Notes under the pieces: generated by a model
Seen by the model: the letters and a program-made list of their open reading frames with translations, nothing else
Databases searched by the model: none
What the model was told of the DNA's origin: nothing
NCBI GenBank assembly: GCA_902786725.1
Contig: CADADP010000004.1
Coordinates: forward strand, 40,371 to 104,370
Length of the DNA: 64,000 bases
Direction: 5' to 3'
Origin: an uncultured Bacteroidales bacterium
Lineage (GTDB): Bacteria > Bacteroidota > Bacteroidia > Bacteroidales > Muribaculaceae
Made by a program: the position numbers and the translations under genes
Shown: one piece after another, positions 25,763 to 34,701 of the stretch
Layout of the letters: each line of letters starts with the position of its first letter
Position numbering within the stretch: position 1 is the stretch's first letter

Positions 25763-28405
25763 TTAGAACTCTTGTCCAAGCACAAAGTGGAAGTTGCTGC
25801 CTCCCTTCTTCCCGAAGACCTCGTCGAATCCGTAGGCCCAGTCGATACCCATCATACCAATCATGGGCAGGAATATACGCACTCCGAATCCGGCCGATTT
25901 CTTTAGGTCGAACGGGTTGAACTTCTTCACACTCGTCCAGGCGTTGCCGGCCTCAAGGAACGCGATAGGATAGATGGTGGCGCTGGGTTGCAACATCAGC
26001 GGGAAGTGTAGCTCCAGCACAAAGCGGTCGTAGGCATAGGCGTCGCTTCCGTAGGGGGTGAAAGCGCCATTCTCATATCCACGCAGAGCTATTGTCTCGG
26101 TGGCATAGGTGTAACTGCCCGACATTCCGTCGCCTCCCACATAGAAGGTCTCGAACGGAGACTTGATATACTTGTTCCAGCTTCCCAGCAGTCCAAAGTC
26201 GGCGCGTGTCATCAGCACCAGCGTCCAGCGGCCGTCGGGGTCGGTTAGCGGCGTGTAGGTGCGAGCCTGGAACTTAAGTTTCCAGTACTCAATCCAGTGG
26301 TAAAGTTCCTTCTTCGCCGCGTCGGTGTTGGTCTGCGAAAGAGTCTTCCAGTCCTTTTTCCCGAACAGGCTTGCCGGCGGTGTGGCGCGGAAACTGAGCG
26401 AGAACGAACTGCCTCGACGGGTGTAGAGCGGGTTGTCGATACTGTTACGCGCCAGTGTGAATCCCAGTGTGAGCGCATGGCTAACGCCGTTCTTCATATA
26501 GTAGAGGTATTCCCAGTTCTTGAGGCTATAGAGCTGATAGCTCAGCTCACCGGTGATGGTGAAGTAGTCGTCGGGCCACTTGAGTCGCTTACCGAAGGCC
26601 ACCGTCACGCCGGCCATCTGCAGGTATTTGTTGGGGTCGTATGCGTTCTCGTAACTGCTGGTGTAGTAGTCGTTACCGTAACCGTAGAGTCCACCCATCA
26701 TGTAGTTGTTATAGTAGTTGTTCATCGCGTTGCGGTACAGGTTGTTGTAGTACGACGAGTTGATACCTGTCTGGCGGCTGTAGAAAGCCGACACCGAGAG
26801 CGAGTTGGGTCGTTTTCCGCCGAACCACGGGTCCAGGAACGAGAGGCTGTAGGCCTGGTAGTACTTGGCGTTGGTCTGCGCGCTGATGGTGAACGTCTGT
26901 CCGTCGCCCTGCGGGATAATGCCCTTGAACGACGACGGGTGGAACAGGTTCTTGATTGAGAAGTTGGTGAACTTGAGGCTGAGTTTACCCAAGATACCGG
27001 TCTGTCCCCAACCGGCCGAGAATTCAATCTGGTCGTTGGCCTTCGACTCCAGGTTCAAGATAATGTCCACCGTTCCGTTCTCCTGATTAGGCTCGGGGCG
27101 GATATCCATCTTCTCGGGGTCGAAATGTCCGGTCTGGGCTATCTCGCGTGCCGAGCGCACAAGGTCGTTCTTTGAGAAGAGTTCGCCGGGGCGCACGCGC
27201 AACTCGCGGCGCACCACCTTCTCGTAGAGCCTGTCGTTACCGTTAATCACCACCTTATTGATACGTGCCTGCTTGCCCTCGTGGATTTGCATCTGCAGGG
27301 CTATGGAGTCTCCTTCCACTTTTGCCTCCAGTGGCACCACGTTGAAGAAGAGGTAACCACGGTCGAGATACAGGTTAGAGACGGCATCGTCGTCGGAACT
27401 GAGGCGCTTATTGAGCAGTTTCTGGTTATACACGTCGCCCTTGCCTAAGCCCAGGATGCGGTTAAGGTCGTCGGTGGCATAAATCGTGTTGCCCACCCAG
27501 GTCACGTCGGAGATGTAGTACTTTTTGCCTTCTTCGATGTTGATATACACATCCACCTTGTCGTCGCTGTAGCTGACCACGCTGTCGCTTACAATGCGCG
27601 CGTCGCGGTAGCCGTTCTCGTTATACTTGTCGATGATTCGCTGCTTGTCCTCCTCATAGTCGGTACGCACAAATTTCTTTTGGCTGAAGAGTTTCAGCAG
27701 GTCGCCTTTCTCGTTGGTCTTCTTCATGGTGCGCTTGAGTTTGCGCGAACTCATCACCTTGTTGCCGGTGAAATAGATTTTGTGCACCTTAATCTTGGAG
27801 TGCTTATCCACGTCGATATCCACTATCACCTCGTTTTTGCGGCTCAGGTCTTCGGTCTGGCGCACGTGGCAGGTGGCCTTGTCGAAACCTTTCTCGTCGT
27901 AGTAGCGCATCACAATCTGCTCGATTCGGCTTGCGATGTGGCGCGAGATTTGACTACCTATGCTCAGGTGCAGTCGTTCTTCGAGGTCTTTACGCTCGCC
28001 TTTTTTCACGCCGTTATAGTTAATCTTGGAGATACGCGGTTGCTGACGCACGGCAATCTCGAGCCAAGCCTTGTCCTGATAGATTTTCTCCACCTTGATT
28101 TGCACGGCCGAGAACAGTCCTTGCCGCCACAGATTCTGCGCGGCGCGCTTGGTGTCCTCGCCGGGGATGCCTATTCGCTGGCCCACGGCAAAACCGGTGT
28201 AGTTAATCACCTGTGTGTCGTCATAGTTTTCGGCGCCGGTCACTTTGATGCCGGCAATCTCATACTGCTGGGGCAACCCCGAGAACACCAGCTTGGGATT
28301 GAACACGGTGTCGTTGACCGTGTAGGACTCTCCGGCGGTGTTCTGAGCGCTCGCCATCAGTGACGCGGCGAGTAGCAGCAGTGTCAGTATTTTGTAACGT
28401 ATCAT
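25763..28405 (-). CDS. bamA: Outer membrane protein assembly factor BamA
   Basis: BamA is the essential Omp85-family barrel that folds proteins into the outer membrane. This 880-residue protein has a signal peptide (ILTLLLLAASLMASAQ), about five POTRA domains (for example ITGVKVTGAENYD-like start at residue 52 and VRRELRVRPGELFSKNDLVR near 400), and a C-terminal 16-strand barrel of the surface-antigen type with the lid-loop region and a final strand ending in Phe (HFVLGQEF). It starts 2 bases after the uppS stop and precedes three Skp-like genes. The barrel has Tyr/Asn-rich loops (YYNNLYRNAMNNYYNNYMMG). Confidence 0.95.
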   Translation of the reverse strand: MIRYKILTLLLLAASLMASAQNTAGESYTVNDTVFNPKLVFSGLPQQYEIAGIKVTGAENYDDTQVINYTGFAVGQRIGIPGEDTKRAAQNLWRQGLFSAVQIKVEKIYQDKAWLEIAVRQQPRISKINYNGVKKGERKDLEERLHLSIGSQISRHIASRIEQIVMRYYDEKGFDKATCHVRQTEDLSRKNEVIVDIDVDKHSKIKVHKIYFTGNKVMSSRKLKRTMKKTNEKGDLLKLFSQKKFVRTDYEEDKQRIIDKYNENGYRDARIVSDSVVSYSDDKVDVYINIEEGKKYYISDVTWVGNTIYATDDLNRILGLGKGDVYNQKLLNKRLSSDDDAVSNLYLDRGYLFFNVVPLEAKVEGDSIALQMQIHEGKQARINKVVINGNDRLYEKVVRRELRVRPGELFSKNDLVRSAREIAQTGHFDPEKMDIRPEPNQENGTVDIILNLESKANDQIEFSAGWGQTGILGKLSLKFTNFSIKNLFHPSSFKGIIPQGDGQTFTISAQTNAKYYQAYSLSFLDPWFGGKRPNSLSVSAFYSRQTGINSSYYNNLYRNAMNNYYNNYMMGGLYGYGNDYYTSSYENAYDPNKYLQMAGVTVAFGKRLKWPDDYFTITGELSYQLYSLKNWEYLYYMKNGVSHALTLGFTLARNSIDNPLYTRRGSSFSLSFRATPPASLFGKKDWKTLSQTNTDAAKKELYHWIEYWKLKFQARTYTPLTDPDGRWTLVLMTRADFGLLGSWNKYIKSPFETFYVGGDGMSGSYTYATETIALRGYENGAFTPYGSDAYAYDRFVLELHFPLMLQPSATIYPIAFLEAGNAWTSVKKFNPFDLKKSAGFGVRIFLPMIGMMGIDWAYGFDEVFGKKGGSNFHFVLGQEF

Positions 28406-28407
28406 CG

Positions 28408-29169
28408 TCAGTTTTGAGATTTTTCTTCTTTGATTTGGTCTCCCGTCTTGCCAAATCTGCGTTCACGCGTCTGGTAAACGCGTATTGCCTCGCAGAAGTC
28501 GGCCGGAGTGAAGTCGGGCCAGTAGGTGGGAGTGAAATATAGTTCGCTGTAGGCAATCTGCCACAGCAGGTAGTTGCTTATACGCAGGTCTCCGGCGGTG
28601 CGAATCAGTAGTTCAGGGTCGGGTTGTCCGCCGGTGGTGAGATGAGCCGAGAACAGGTCGGAATTGATATCCTCCGGCTTCAATTTTCCGTCGCGCACCT
28701 CGATGGCTATGTTGCGGCAAGCCTCCACTATCTCCCAGCGCGAGGAGTAGCTGATGGCCAGGTTTACCACCAAGCCGGTGCAATGGGCGGTGACACGCAT
28801 ACCCTTTTCCAGGCTCTTGCGTGTTCGCTCGGGCAGGCGGCTCATGTCGCCTATCACGTTCATACGCATGTTGTTGTCCAGCATAAAAGGTATTTCGCGC
28901 TCCACGGTGGCCTCTATGAGAGCCATGAGCATGTCCACCTCAAACTTGGGCCGGTTCCAGTTCTCGGTAGAGAAGGCGTAGAGCGTAAGGTACTTAATGC
29001 CAAGCTTGTTGGCAATATCACTCACGTCGTGCACCATGGGGATGCCTCGCTCATGTCCCAGCGAGCGTATTTCGCCACGCTCCTTGGCCCAGCGGCCGTT
29101 ACCGTCCATTATCACCGCCACATGCTTGGGCAATCGGGATAAGTCTATGTTACTGAACATCTCTTGCAT
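28408..29169 (-). CDS. uppS: Isoprenyl transferase (undecaprenyl diphosphate synthase)
   Basis: UppS makes the C55 lipid carrier for peptidoglycan and O-antigen by cis-adding isopentenyl units to farnesyl diphosphate. The protein has the catalytic motif VIMDGNGRWAKERG (Asp), SLGHERG, LTLYAFSTENWNRP and the C-terminal diphosphate-binding LIRTAGDLRISNYLLWQIAY followed by SELYFTPTYWPDF. I take the ATG at 29169 (MQEMFSNID); a longer frame to 29217 would overlap the end of the upstream gene. Its stop is 2 bases from the bamA start, indicating one operon for envelope growth. Confidence 0.95.
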   Translation of the reverse strand: MQEMFSNIDLSRLPKHVAVIMDGNGRWAKERGEIRSLGHERGIPMVHDVSDIANKLGIKYLTLYAFSTENWNRPKFEVDMLMALIEATVEREIPFMLDNNMRMNVIGDMSRLPERTRKSLEKGMRVTAHCTGLVVNLAISYSSRWEIVEACRNIAIEVRDGKLKPEDINSDLFSAHLTTGGQPDPELLIRTAGDLRISNYLLWQIAYSELYFTPTYWPDFTPADFCEAIRVYQTRERRFGKTGDQIKEEKSQN

Positions 29170-29189
29170 TGTTATTTCGGTTTTATTGG

Positions 29190-29855
29190 TTATTCTACGT
29201 AGTGACATTTGGTGCATCGCTTACTGAACTCGTAGGTGATGCTGAAAATAGCGGCCGAGTACCAGTCGGTGCTCTTGGCGAAGGAGTGAGGTATGCCGTT
29301 GAGGTCGCTCAGGCCGTCGAGCCTGTCGCCGAACGCCTTGCGCATGGTGAACTCGAAGCCCAGGTTCAAGCGCTCCTTGAGTTTAAACTTCACTCCGGCC
29401 CCCATTGGCAACACAAACGACATGTGGGTGCCGTTGCACCACGACATGGCAGCGCCAAGCCCTACCGTCATGTAGGGACTCACTCGCTTGTATTTCTTGT
29501 AGGTGGGGCCTATGCCGTAGTTGAGGAAGTTAAATTCCACTTGCGCGCCCAGGTCCACCACCTTGGACTTGAAGCTATATTCCTGACCCAGCGGGAACAC
29601 GTTCGTTCCGTCGGTGCTCTTGCCACTCAGGCCCAGATAGAGCAGATTACCCTTCACTGCCCAGCGGCTATTGGCAATGTAGCGAAACAGCACGCCCCCC
29701 ACAATGCCCGGATGCTTGAACAGGTTGCTCCGGTTCACGTCGCCCAGGTAACCGCTCATGCCTATGGCGGGCCCCACCTCGTAGCGGTACTCTTGCGCCA
29801 CGACACTTGTCACAGCGCTTGCCAGCAGCAGTAATATGAGCATTATTCGCTTCAT
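29190..29855 (-). CDS. Outer membrane beta-barrel protein, DUF6089-like
   Basis: A 221-residue protein with signal peptide MKRIMLILLLLASAVTSVVAQ and an eight-strand-like barrel pattern: alternating strands such as EVGPAIGMSGYLGDVNRSNL, GGVLFRYIANSRWAVKGNLL, GAQVEFNFLNYGIGPTYKKY, and VKFKLKERLNLGFEFTMRKA. The GYLGDVN motif near the N-terminus is characteristic of the DUF6089 group, which regularly precedes uppS-bamA in Bacteroidetes. It ends 20 bases before the chosen uppS start. Its role is unknown; its place suggests a link to outer-membrane biogenesis. The leader carries two copies of CCGAGAGAGA, one next to the start codon. Confidence 0.78.
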   Translation of the reverse strand: MKRIMLILLLLASAVTSVVAQEYRYEVGPAIGMSGYLGDVNRSNLFKHPGIVGGVLFRYIANSRWAVKGNLLYLGLSGKSTDGTNVFPLGQEYSFKSKVVDLGAQVEFNFLNYGIGPTYKKYKRVSPYMTVGLGAAMSWCNGTHMSFVLPMGAGVKFKLKERLNLGFEFTMRKAFGDRLDGLSDLNGIPHSFAKSTDWYSAAIFSITYEFSKRCTKCHYVE

Positions 29856-29911
29856 CTCTCTCTCGGATAGGTAGTCTCTCTCTCGGTGTAATTGTATTAT
29901 CTTAAGCGTTT

Positions 29912-31405
29912 TTAGAAAAGCGGCACAAAGGTGAGTCGGTTAATGGCTCCGCGCCAGATGCTGTTATTCACTCGGCCGTCGGCATCGCGCCCGCCCACCA
30001 GATAGATGTAGGGGCAATCCCACTCGGCACGCACTATCTCGGAGCTTGCGCCGTGCTCGTCAACGCCGAAGTATCGCAGCCGCTCGTTCACCACAAACGC
30101 TTGCGCTCCGCTAAAGAATGGGATATAGGCCGGCTGTTGCACCAGGTCGCTGCCTTCGGCCCAGAGTATGCCATGGTCGAGCGAGACGTAGGTGGCGCCA
30201 CTTAGCGAGCCGTCGGCCTTGGCACCGCCCATCACAAACAGTGTGGGGTGCTCGCTGATGCGGAAGGTGAGTGTGTTGGTGTCGAAACTCTTGTATGCGA
30301 AAAGCGTCGGCGCGTTAACGGCCGGCAGAACCGGCGTCAGACGGGTATCGCTTATGCGGCCCCACACGTTGCCGTCGTAGCCCCAGATGCAGCCGCATGG
30401 CTTGTCGTTGCTCAGCAAACCGCCGGCAATCATGCCCAGGCGCGATATTTGCCAGTCGTTGCTAGTATAAATCATGGGCGAACTGTAGGCAATGGGGAAA
30501 TCGGCGGCAATAGCCTTAGGCTCAAATCCGGCGCGACGCGGATACTCGTCGTGCATATACACTCCATCGGTCTGCGTAACACCCAGCACGCGGTTGTCGT
30601 AGGCGCCCAAAATCCAGCCCCACTTCACTCCGCACTCGTGCCAAGTGGCACCGTCGGTGTTCTCATACAGGTCGCCGTTGTTCATTATCACGTAGAGGGC
30701 GTCGTCGGTGGCGGTAAACGTCTCCACCACAGGCTCCATTGGGAACGAGATTTCGCGCACGTCCCATGAGTTGGAACCGATATTATCCGACACCGCCATC
30801 ATATATTTGCCGTCGGTAGCCACTAAGTGGAAGAATCCGTCGGAGGTCTGCACCATCTTCTGGGCGGTTACCACGTTGCCCGCTCCGGGCAGGTCGCGAC
30901 GGAAAGCCGGATTCCAGTAGAGCGAGTCGGGCTTCATCTTGTGCACGTTCACCTTCACGGTGTAGGTCTTGGTGAGCGTCTTGTCGAGCGAGGTCACCTT
31001 CAGCCTCACGTCGCCGGTGAAGTCGATAGCCGTTTCAGTGTTGGTGTAGGTGAATGTGGTGTCTTTTTTCGACTTGCCGCCGGTAATGGTGAATTCGGCG
31101 TCGCTAACAGCCGAGTCAAACGTCACATTCACACGCAGTGCCGACACATCGGTGCCCACAGGCAGCGAGTCGGCATTATAGATGGTGAAGTTTTTGAGGT
31201 CGATGGTGAAAAACACCGAGTCCAAGTGCTCCATCACATCGCTGTTGGCCACCAGGTTAAACTCATCCACCATCACAGTGGATGTGCTTATCGACTCGTA
31301 AATCACCTGCGAATCTTCCTCTTTGTCTTTCTTGTTACACGACACCACGCACAGCAGTGCCAGCACCATTACAATTACATATATGGGAGACTTCTTTACT
31401 TTCAT
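29912..31405 (-). CDS. DUF6242-like lipoprotein
   Basis: A 497-residue lipoprotein (VIVMVLALLCVVSCNKKDKE, lipobox VVSC). The first 150 residues look like two Ig-like strands-rich modules (for example FNLVANSDVMEHLDSVFFTI and TKTYTVKVNVHKMKPDSLYW), followed by a region with repeated short blades (TSDGFFHLVATDGKYMMAVS; ENTDGATWHECGVKWGWILG; YLVGGRDADGRVNNSIWRGA) that suggests a beta-propeller. I recognise this as DUF6242. It is 56 bases upstream of the DUF6089 gene on the same strand and may start the bamA cluster transcript. Function unknown; surface or periplasmic location inferred. Confidence 0.72.
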   Translation of the reverse strand: MKVKKSPIYVIVMVLALLCVVSCNKKDKEEDSQVIYESISTSTVMVDEFNLVANSDVMEHLDSVFFTIDLKNFTIYNADSLPVGTDVSALRVNVTFDSAVSDAEFTITGGKSKKDTTFTYTNTETAIDFTGDVRLKVTSLDKTLTKTYTVKVNVHKMKPDSLYWNPAFRRDLPGAGNVVTAQKMVQTSDGFFHLVATDGKYMMAVSDNIGSNSWDVREISFPMEPVVETFTATDDALYVIMNNGDLYENTDGATWHECGVKWGWILGAYDNRVLGVTQTDGVYMHDEYPRRAGFEPKAIAADFPIAYSSPMIYTSNDWQISRLGMIAGGLLSNDKPCGCIWGYDGNVWGRISDTRLTPVLPAVNAPTLFAYKSFDTNTLTFRISEHPTLFVMGGAKADGSLSGATYVSLDHGILWAEGSDLVQQPAYIPFFSGAQAFVVNERLRYFGVDEHGASSEIVRAEWDCPYIYLVGGRDADGRVNNSIWRGAINRLTFVPLF

Positions 31406-31525
31406 TACTATTTTTTTGACGTTTCTTTAAAACAACTGACATTCAGAGTGCTATCTGCGCAAAAAGCGCCACACTTCGGTCCGTGTAGGGGCTTAGGCGC
31501 AGTTATCACAATACATATCAAACTG

Positions 31526-31533
31526 CAAATTTA
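31526..31533 (-). promoter_or_regulatory. Candidate -7 box upstream of the DUF6242-like gene
   Basis: TAAATTTG on the minus strand, 121 bases before the start codon; no clear TTTG at -33. Confidence 0.4.
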
Positions 31534-31698
31534 CAATAATTTCCCGAAATTCCATTCCATTTACCCGGTAACATTTCATTTTTACACCTTTTTAACCTAT
31601 ATTCTTAAAATCCTTTTACGTTGCCCTTTCCCCGGTAAAAGCTCGAATGCTACAATTTGTCGCCTTGCCGCCGGCCATCGCCGCCACACGAAAAAAAG

Positions 31699-31731
31699 CG
31701 CGCCACGAGGCTCCGAGTGTCTCGTGGCGCG
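31699..31731 (-). terminator. Strong rho-independent terminator
   Basis: CGCGCCACGAG / CTCGTGGCGCG is a perfect 11-bp stem with an 11-base loop; on the minus strand it is followed after one base by seven Ts. It would end leftward transcripts from the Na/Pi cotransporter gene (stop 31993), beyond the palindromic element. Confidence 0.9.
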
Positions 31732-31759
31732 TCATCGCGTAAACCATAGTATTAGAGGA

Positions 31760-31927
31760 GGCTTCTATAAATTAATAAAAGAAAAGATGAGTTCTTGGCT
31801 GATTTTGTTTTCTGTCGGCATGTGCTGCGTTAAAGTCTTGCAACGTAGCCCGCTACGCTGCTTCTCCTTTAACTTTGCATCTGTTCGATATAAATTCAAA
31901 ATCATCGCAAGTTAATTTATAGAACCC
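31760..31927. repeat. 168-base imperfect palindromic element (MITE-like)
   Basis: The ends are inverted repeats matching at 15 of 16 bases (GGcTTCTATAAATTAA and its complement at 31912-31927). Inside, nested complementary blocks follow in mirror order: CTTG/CAAG, TGATTTTG/CAAAATCA, GTTAAAG/CTTTAAC and a central CGTAGC-CC-GCTACG. The whole can fold into one long hairpin. No ORF of note is inside. It may be a miniature inverted-repeat transposable element or a structured 3' untranslated region of the Na/Pi gene. I saw no second copy in this window. Confidence 0.8.
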
Positions 31928-31992
31928 ACCAAAAAATATCTTTTCGCGGCTACAGCGTTTTTACCATAGCGCCTTTCCGTGGCGCGTGCCCG

Positions 31993-33720
31993 TTACTTGA
32001 TAGCCTCGCGCGCCTCCACCACGTTCACCACATAACCGCCCAGGCGCTTGCAGTCGCGCACCAAGTCCACGAAGATTGTCCCCGACGAGTAGTCGTATTC
32101 GCCATTATTGACCGCCGCCACGTTGTCGGCCTTGAGCTGGTTATATTTCAAGTTGATTTCGTTCTTTATGCGGTAGGTTTCTGCAAGGCCCTCGCTTCCG
32201 GATTGCGCCTCGGCCGCTTCATCCACATCGCCACGGCGCCCGAACGCCACTGCACGCATCTGCGTGAGCGCGCTGTCGCACAGAGCCATCAGGTCGCGCA
32301 ACTGAGCCACTTGGCGCTCACCGAACACATTGCCAGTGGCACGCTTGCGGGCCATTGTGCGGGCCAGACTATAACACACGTCGCCTATGCTCTCCAGTTC
32401 GCTTATTTGTCGCATCATGCGCCGCACCTTCATCTTGGTGCTGTAGCTCAAGTGCCCTTCGCTCACCATCTGCAGGTATTCGGCAATTTCGAGTTCGGTC
32501 TTGTCGGTCGCGTCCTCTTCTTTTTCAATGTCGCTATAAAGTTCGGCAAACGCCTTGCTGTCAGAAGTCTCAAGCAATTGCCCCACCATTGAGAACATCC
32601 ACTGCACTCGCAGCCCAAAGTACTCAGTCTCGCGCTGAGCCTGAAGCACGGCAATCTCGGGCACCTGCACAAGATGACTCTGAATATACTTCAGGTGCGC
32701 ACCGCTCTTCTTCTTGCGCCCTGCGCCGTCGGGTATCAGCCAGCGCACCAGTCGCTCCAGTTGCGGGATGAAGCCTATAAGCAGTGCCGTGTTGGTGACA
32801 TTAAAGCCCGTGTGGAACAAGGCCAGCACCACCGGCAATTTCTCGGTTTGGCCGGCCGCGTTCATGTCGTATCCGGCAACGCCACACACCAGCGACGTGA
32901 ATGGATAGAACACAGCCAAGACCCACAAGACTCCTATCACGTTGAACACCAAGTGGGCCAGCGCGGCGCGTCGGGCCTCCACACCCGCACTGAGCGCGGC
33001 CAGATTGGCGGTGGCGGTGGTGCCTATGTTCTCGCCCATCACCAGGGCTATACCCAGATGAATGGGTAGCACTCCGGTGGAGCATAGCAGGATGGTGATG
33101 GCCATCACCGCGGCCGACGATTGCAGCACGCAAGTGATGAGCGTTCCCAGCCCCAAGAACTGCAGTATCGCCAAGTAACTGCCCGTGTCGAACGACCCGA
33201 AGAAGTCCATCACAGCACGGTTGTGCTCCAAGTCCATCTCGCGCCCCGTGGCGCTAAGCAGCACCAGCGACATGAACAAGAACGCTATGCCAAAGAGGAA
33301 GTCGCCCGCGTAGCGGAAACGCTTGCGGCCTATCAGCACGTATCCCACAAGGAAGCAGGGGAACACCACGGCCGTGAGGTCCACGTTGTAACCGAGCGAC
33401 AGAATCCATGCCGTGAGCGTGGTGCCTATGTTGGCTCCCATTATCACCGAAATGGCCTGCGACAGGGTGAGCAATCCGGCCGAGACAAACGATACGGTCA
33501 TCACCGTCGTGGCCGACGACGACTGCACGGCGCAGGTTACGGCCGTTCCGGTAAGCATCCCCGTAAATCGGTTGGAGGTCATTCGCGAAATAATGTGCCG
33601 TAGCTGGGGACCGGCCATCTTTTGCAGGGCTTCGCTCATCATGTGCATTCCATAGATTAGCAGACCCAAAGCCCCCAGTAGCTTCAGCGCTGCCATAATC
33701 CAGTCTTGTGTTGTTTCCAT
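31993..33720 (-). CDS. Na+/phosphate cotransporter with PhoU-like C-terminal domain
   Basis: A 575-residue NptA/PNaS-type transporter. It has the duplicated QSSS signature that defines the family: CAVQSSSATTVMTVSFVSAG with IMGANIGTT, and CVLQSSAAVMAITILLCSTG with VMGENIGTT. Around nine membrane segments are followed by a soluble PhoU-like helical domain from about residue 350 (RETEYFGLRVQWMFSMVGQL; MKVRRMMRQISELESIGDVC). Phosphate uptake or export coupled to Na+ is expected; in bacteria the direction is often unclear. I use the ATG at 33720 (METTQDWIM), which directly precedes the first membrane helix. It stands alone between a hairpin-rich 3' region and an oppositely oriented lipoprotein gene. 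Confidence 0.92.
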   Translation of the reverse strand: METTQDWIMAALKLLGALGLLIYGMHMMSEALQKMAGPQLRHIISRMTSNRFTGMLTGTAVTCAVQSSSATTVMTVSFVSAGLLTLSQAISVIMGANIGTTLTAWILSLGYNVDLTAVVFPCFLVGYVLIGRKRFRYAGDFLFGIAFLFMSLVLLSATGREMDLEHNRAVMDFFGSFDTGSYLAILQFLGLGTLITCVLQSSAAVMAITILLCSTGVLPIHLGIALVMGENIGTTATANLAALSAGVEARRAALAHLVFNVIGVLWVLAVFYPFTSLVCGVAGYDMNAAGQTEKLPVVLALFHTGFNVTNTALLIGFIPQLERLVRWLIPDGAGRKKKSGAHLKYIQSHLVQVPEIAVLQAQRETEYFGLRVQWMFSMVGQLLETSDSKAFAELYSDIEKEEDATDKTELEIAEYLQMVSEGHLSYSTKMKVRRMMRQISELESIGDVCYSLARTMARKRATGNVFGERQVAQLRDLMALCDSALTQMRAVAFGRRGDVDEAAEAQSGSEGLAETYRIKNEINLKYNQLKADNVAAVNNGEYDYSSGTIFVDLVRDCKRLGGYVVNVVEAREAIK

Positions 33721-33961
33721 AATTGCATTCTCGGTTTTTACCTGCACAAAGTAAAGGCCTTTTGCCGTAGTGGCCAAGCGAAACCGATTACAATAGCGTT
33801 ACGTAACCGCATTGTAACACTGCGACTTATTATGTACGCACACACGGCACATGCGCACGCACGACAAATTGCCCCAAAGCTCGTACCGGAAAACTATAAT
33901 CAGGATTCACGCTCTCAAGTCTCTCGCAGGGCAAGAATCGTAAAAAAATGTACGAATTTGT

Positions 33962-33991
33962 TTTGTTTTCATAAAAAGAGCGTTAACTTTG
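33962..33991 (+). promoter_or_regulatory. Promoter of the small lipoprotein gene
   Basis: TTTG (33962-33965), 18-base spacer, TAACTTTG (33984-33991). Spacer is one base short of the usual range. The 353-base gap to the Na/Pi gene is otherwise featureless apart from AT-rich sequence. Confidence 0.55.
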
Positions 33992-34073
33992 CGAAAAGAA
34001 CTAAACGACAAACCAAGAGTTCAGTTACCGGACGGAAAAGTTTTTATGATATTCATCCAAATAATTAGGCGTT

Positions 34074-34589
34074 ATGGAAAAATCAGTTAAATATGTTTTA
34101 GCTGGAGTGGTTATTTGCTTGGGAATAGTCTTAAGTTCGTGTGGCAAGGACGATAATGAGATTATACCTGGTGGCATCGTGAATGTTGATGGAGAGTGGA
34201 AATGTCGTATGAATGGAGAACCATATGAATTGTTGAACCCTCGCGAGCACGAGGATGCTTTTTGGTCTTGGATTTGCCTTGGAATTGAAGTGCCCAAAGA
34301 GGGAGGAACTTTCGAATTGGAGCATACGAGTGTTGACCCGGCGTTTGTCATAAGGTCACTTAGCTTGGAAAAGCATTATGATCCCAGCGATTTTATCACT
34401 TATCAGTTGCACGAGGGTAATAAGATTACGGTGACGGTAAAGCCTGTGACCGGAGCTCCCATTGGGGTAAGGTACGCTAATATATATGTGAAAGATATTG
34501 GTGACCCCCAAAAAACTTATAAAGATGGCGGAGAACCCCAAAAAACATTTGTAGTGGGAGGATTGTGTTTCTTCCAAGACGGACGATAG
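34074..34589 (+). CDS. Small lipoprotein of unknown function
   Basis: A 171-residue lipoprotein: signal YVLAGVVICLGIVLSS and lipobox SSC followed by GKDDNE. The mature part is beta-rich (EGGTFELEHTSVDPAFVIRS; NKITVTVKPVTGAPIGVRYA). Near the C-terminus a short internal repeat is seen, DPQKTYKDGG then EPQKTFVVGG, mirrored in the DNA by two CCCCAAAAAAC stretches. Codon use is more AT-rich than the neighbours (GAA, AAT, TTG), which hints at acquired sequence. I do not recognise the family. It has its own promoter and faces prmC tail to tail with a 112-base gap that shows nothing distinctive. Confidence 0.6.
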   Translation: MEKSVKYVLAGVVICLGIVLSSCGKDDNEIIPGGIVNVDGEWKCRMNGEPYELLNPREHEDAFWSWICLGIEVPKEGGTFELEHTSVDPAFVIRSLSLEKHYDPSDFITYQLHEGNKITVTVKPVTGAPIGVRYANIYVKDIGDPQKTYKDGGEPQKTFVVGGLCFFQDGR

Positions 34590-34701
34590 CGAAGTGGCGG
34601 CCCATGTGATTATTGGGTGGTAATTGTGAGTGGCGTTCAGCAAAACACTGTGGACGAAAGGACGTTCCTGTCTTTTCTCCGAGAATAGGCGGCGCACCGG
34701 G

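Noticed and set aside
30827-31915. 362-codon plus-strand frame starting in the DUF6242-like gene
   Set aside because: It runs through an antisense coding region, a promoter region, a terminator and the palindromic element; composition changes along it and no homology pattern is seen.
31760-31927. Complete insertion sequence
   Set aside because: Inverted ends are present but there is no transposase frame inside or nearby, so only a non-autonomous element or RNA structure can be claimed.
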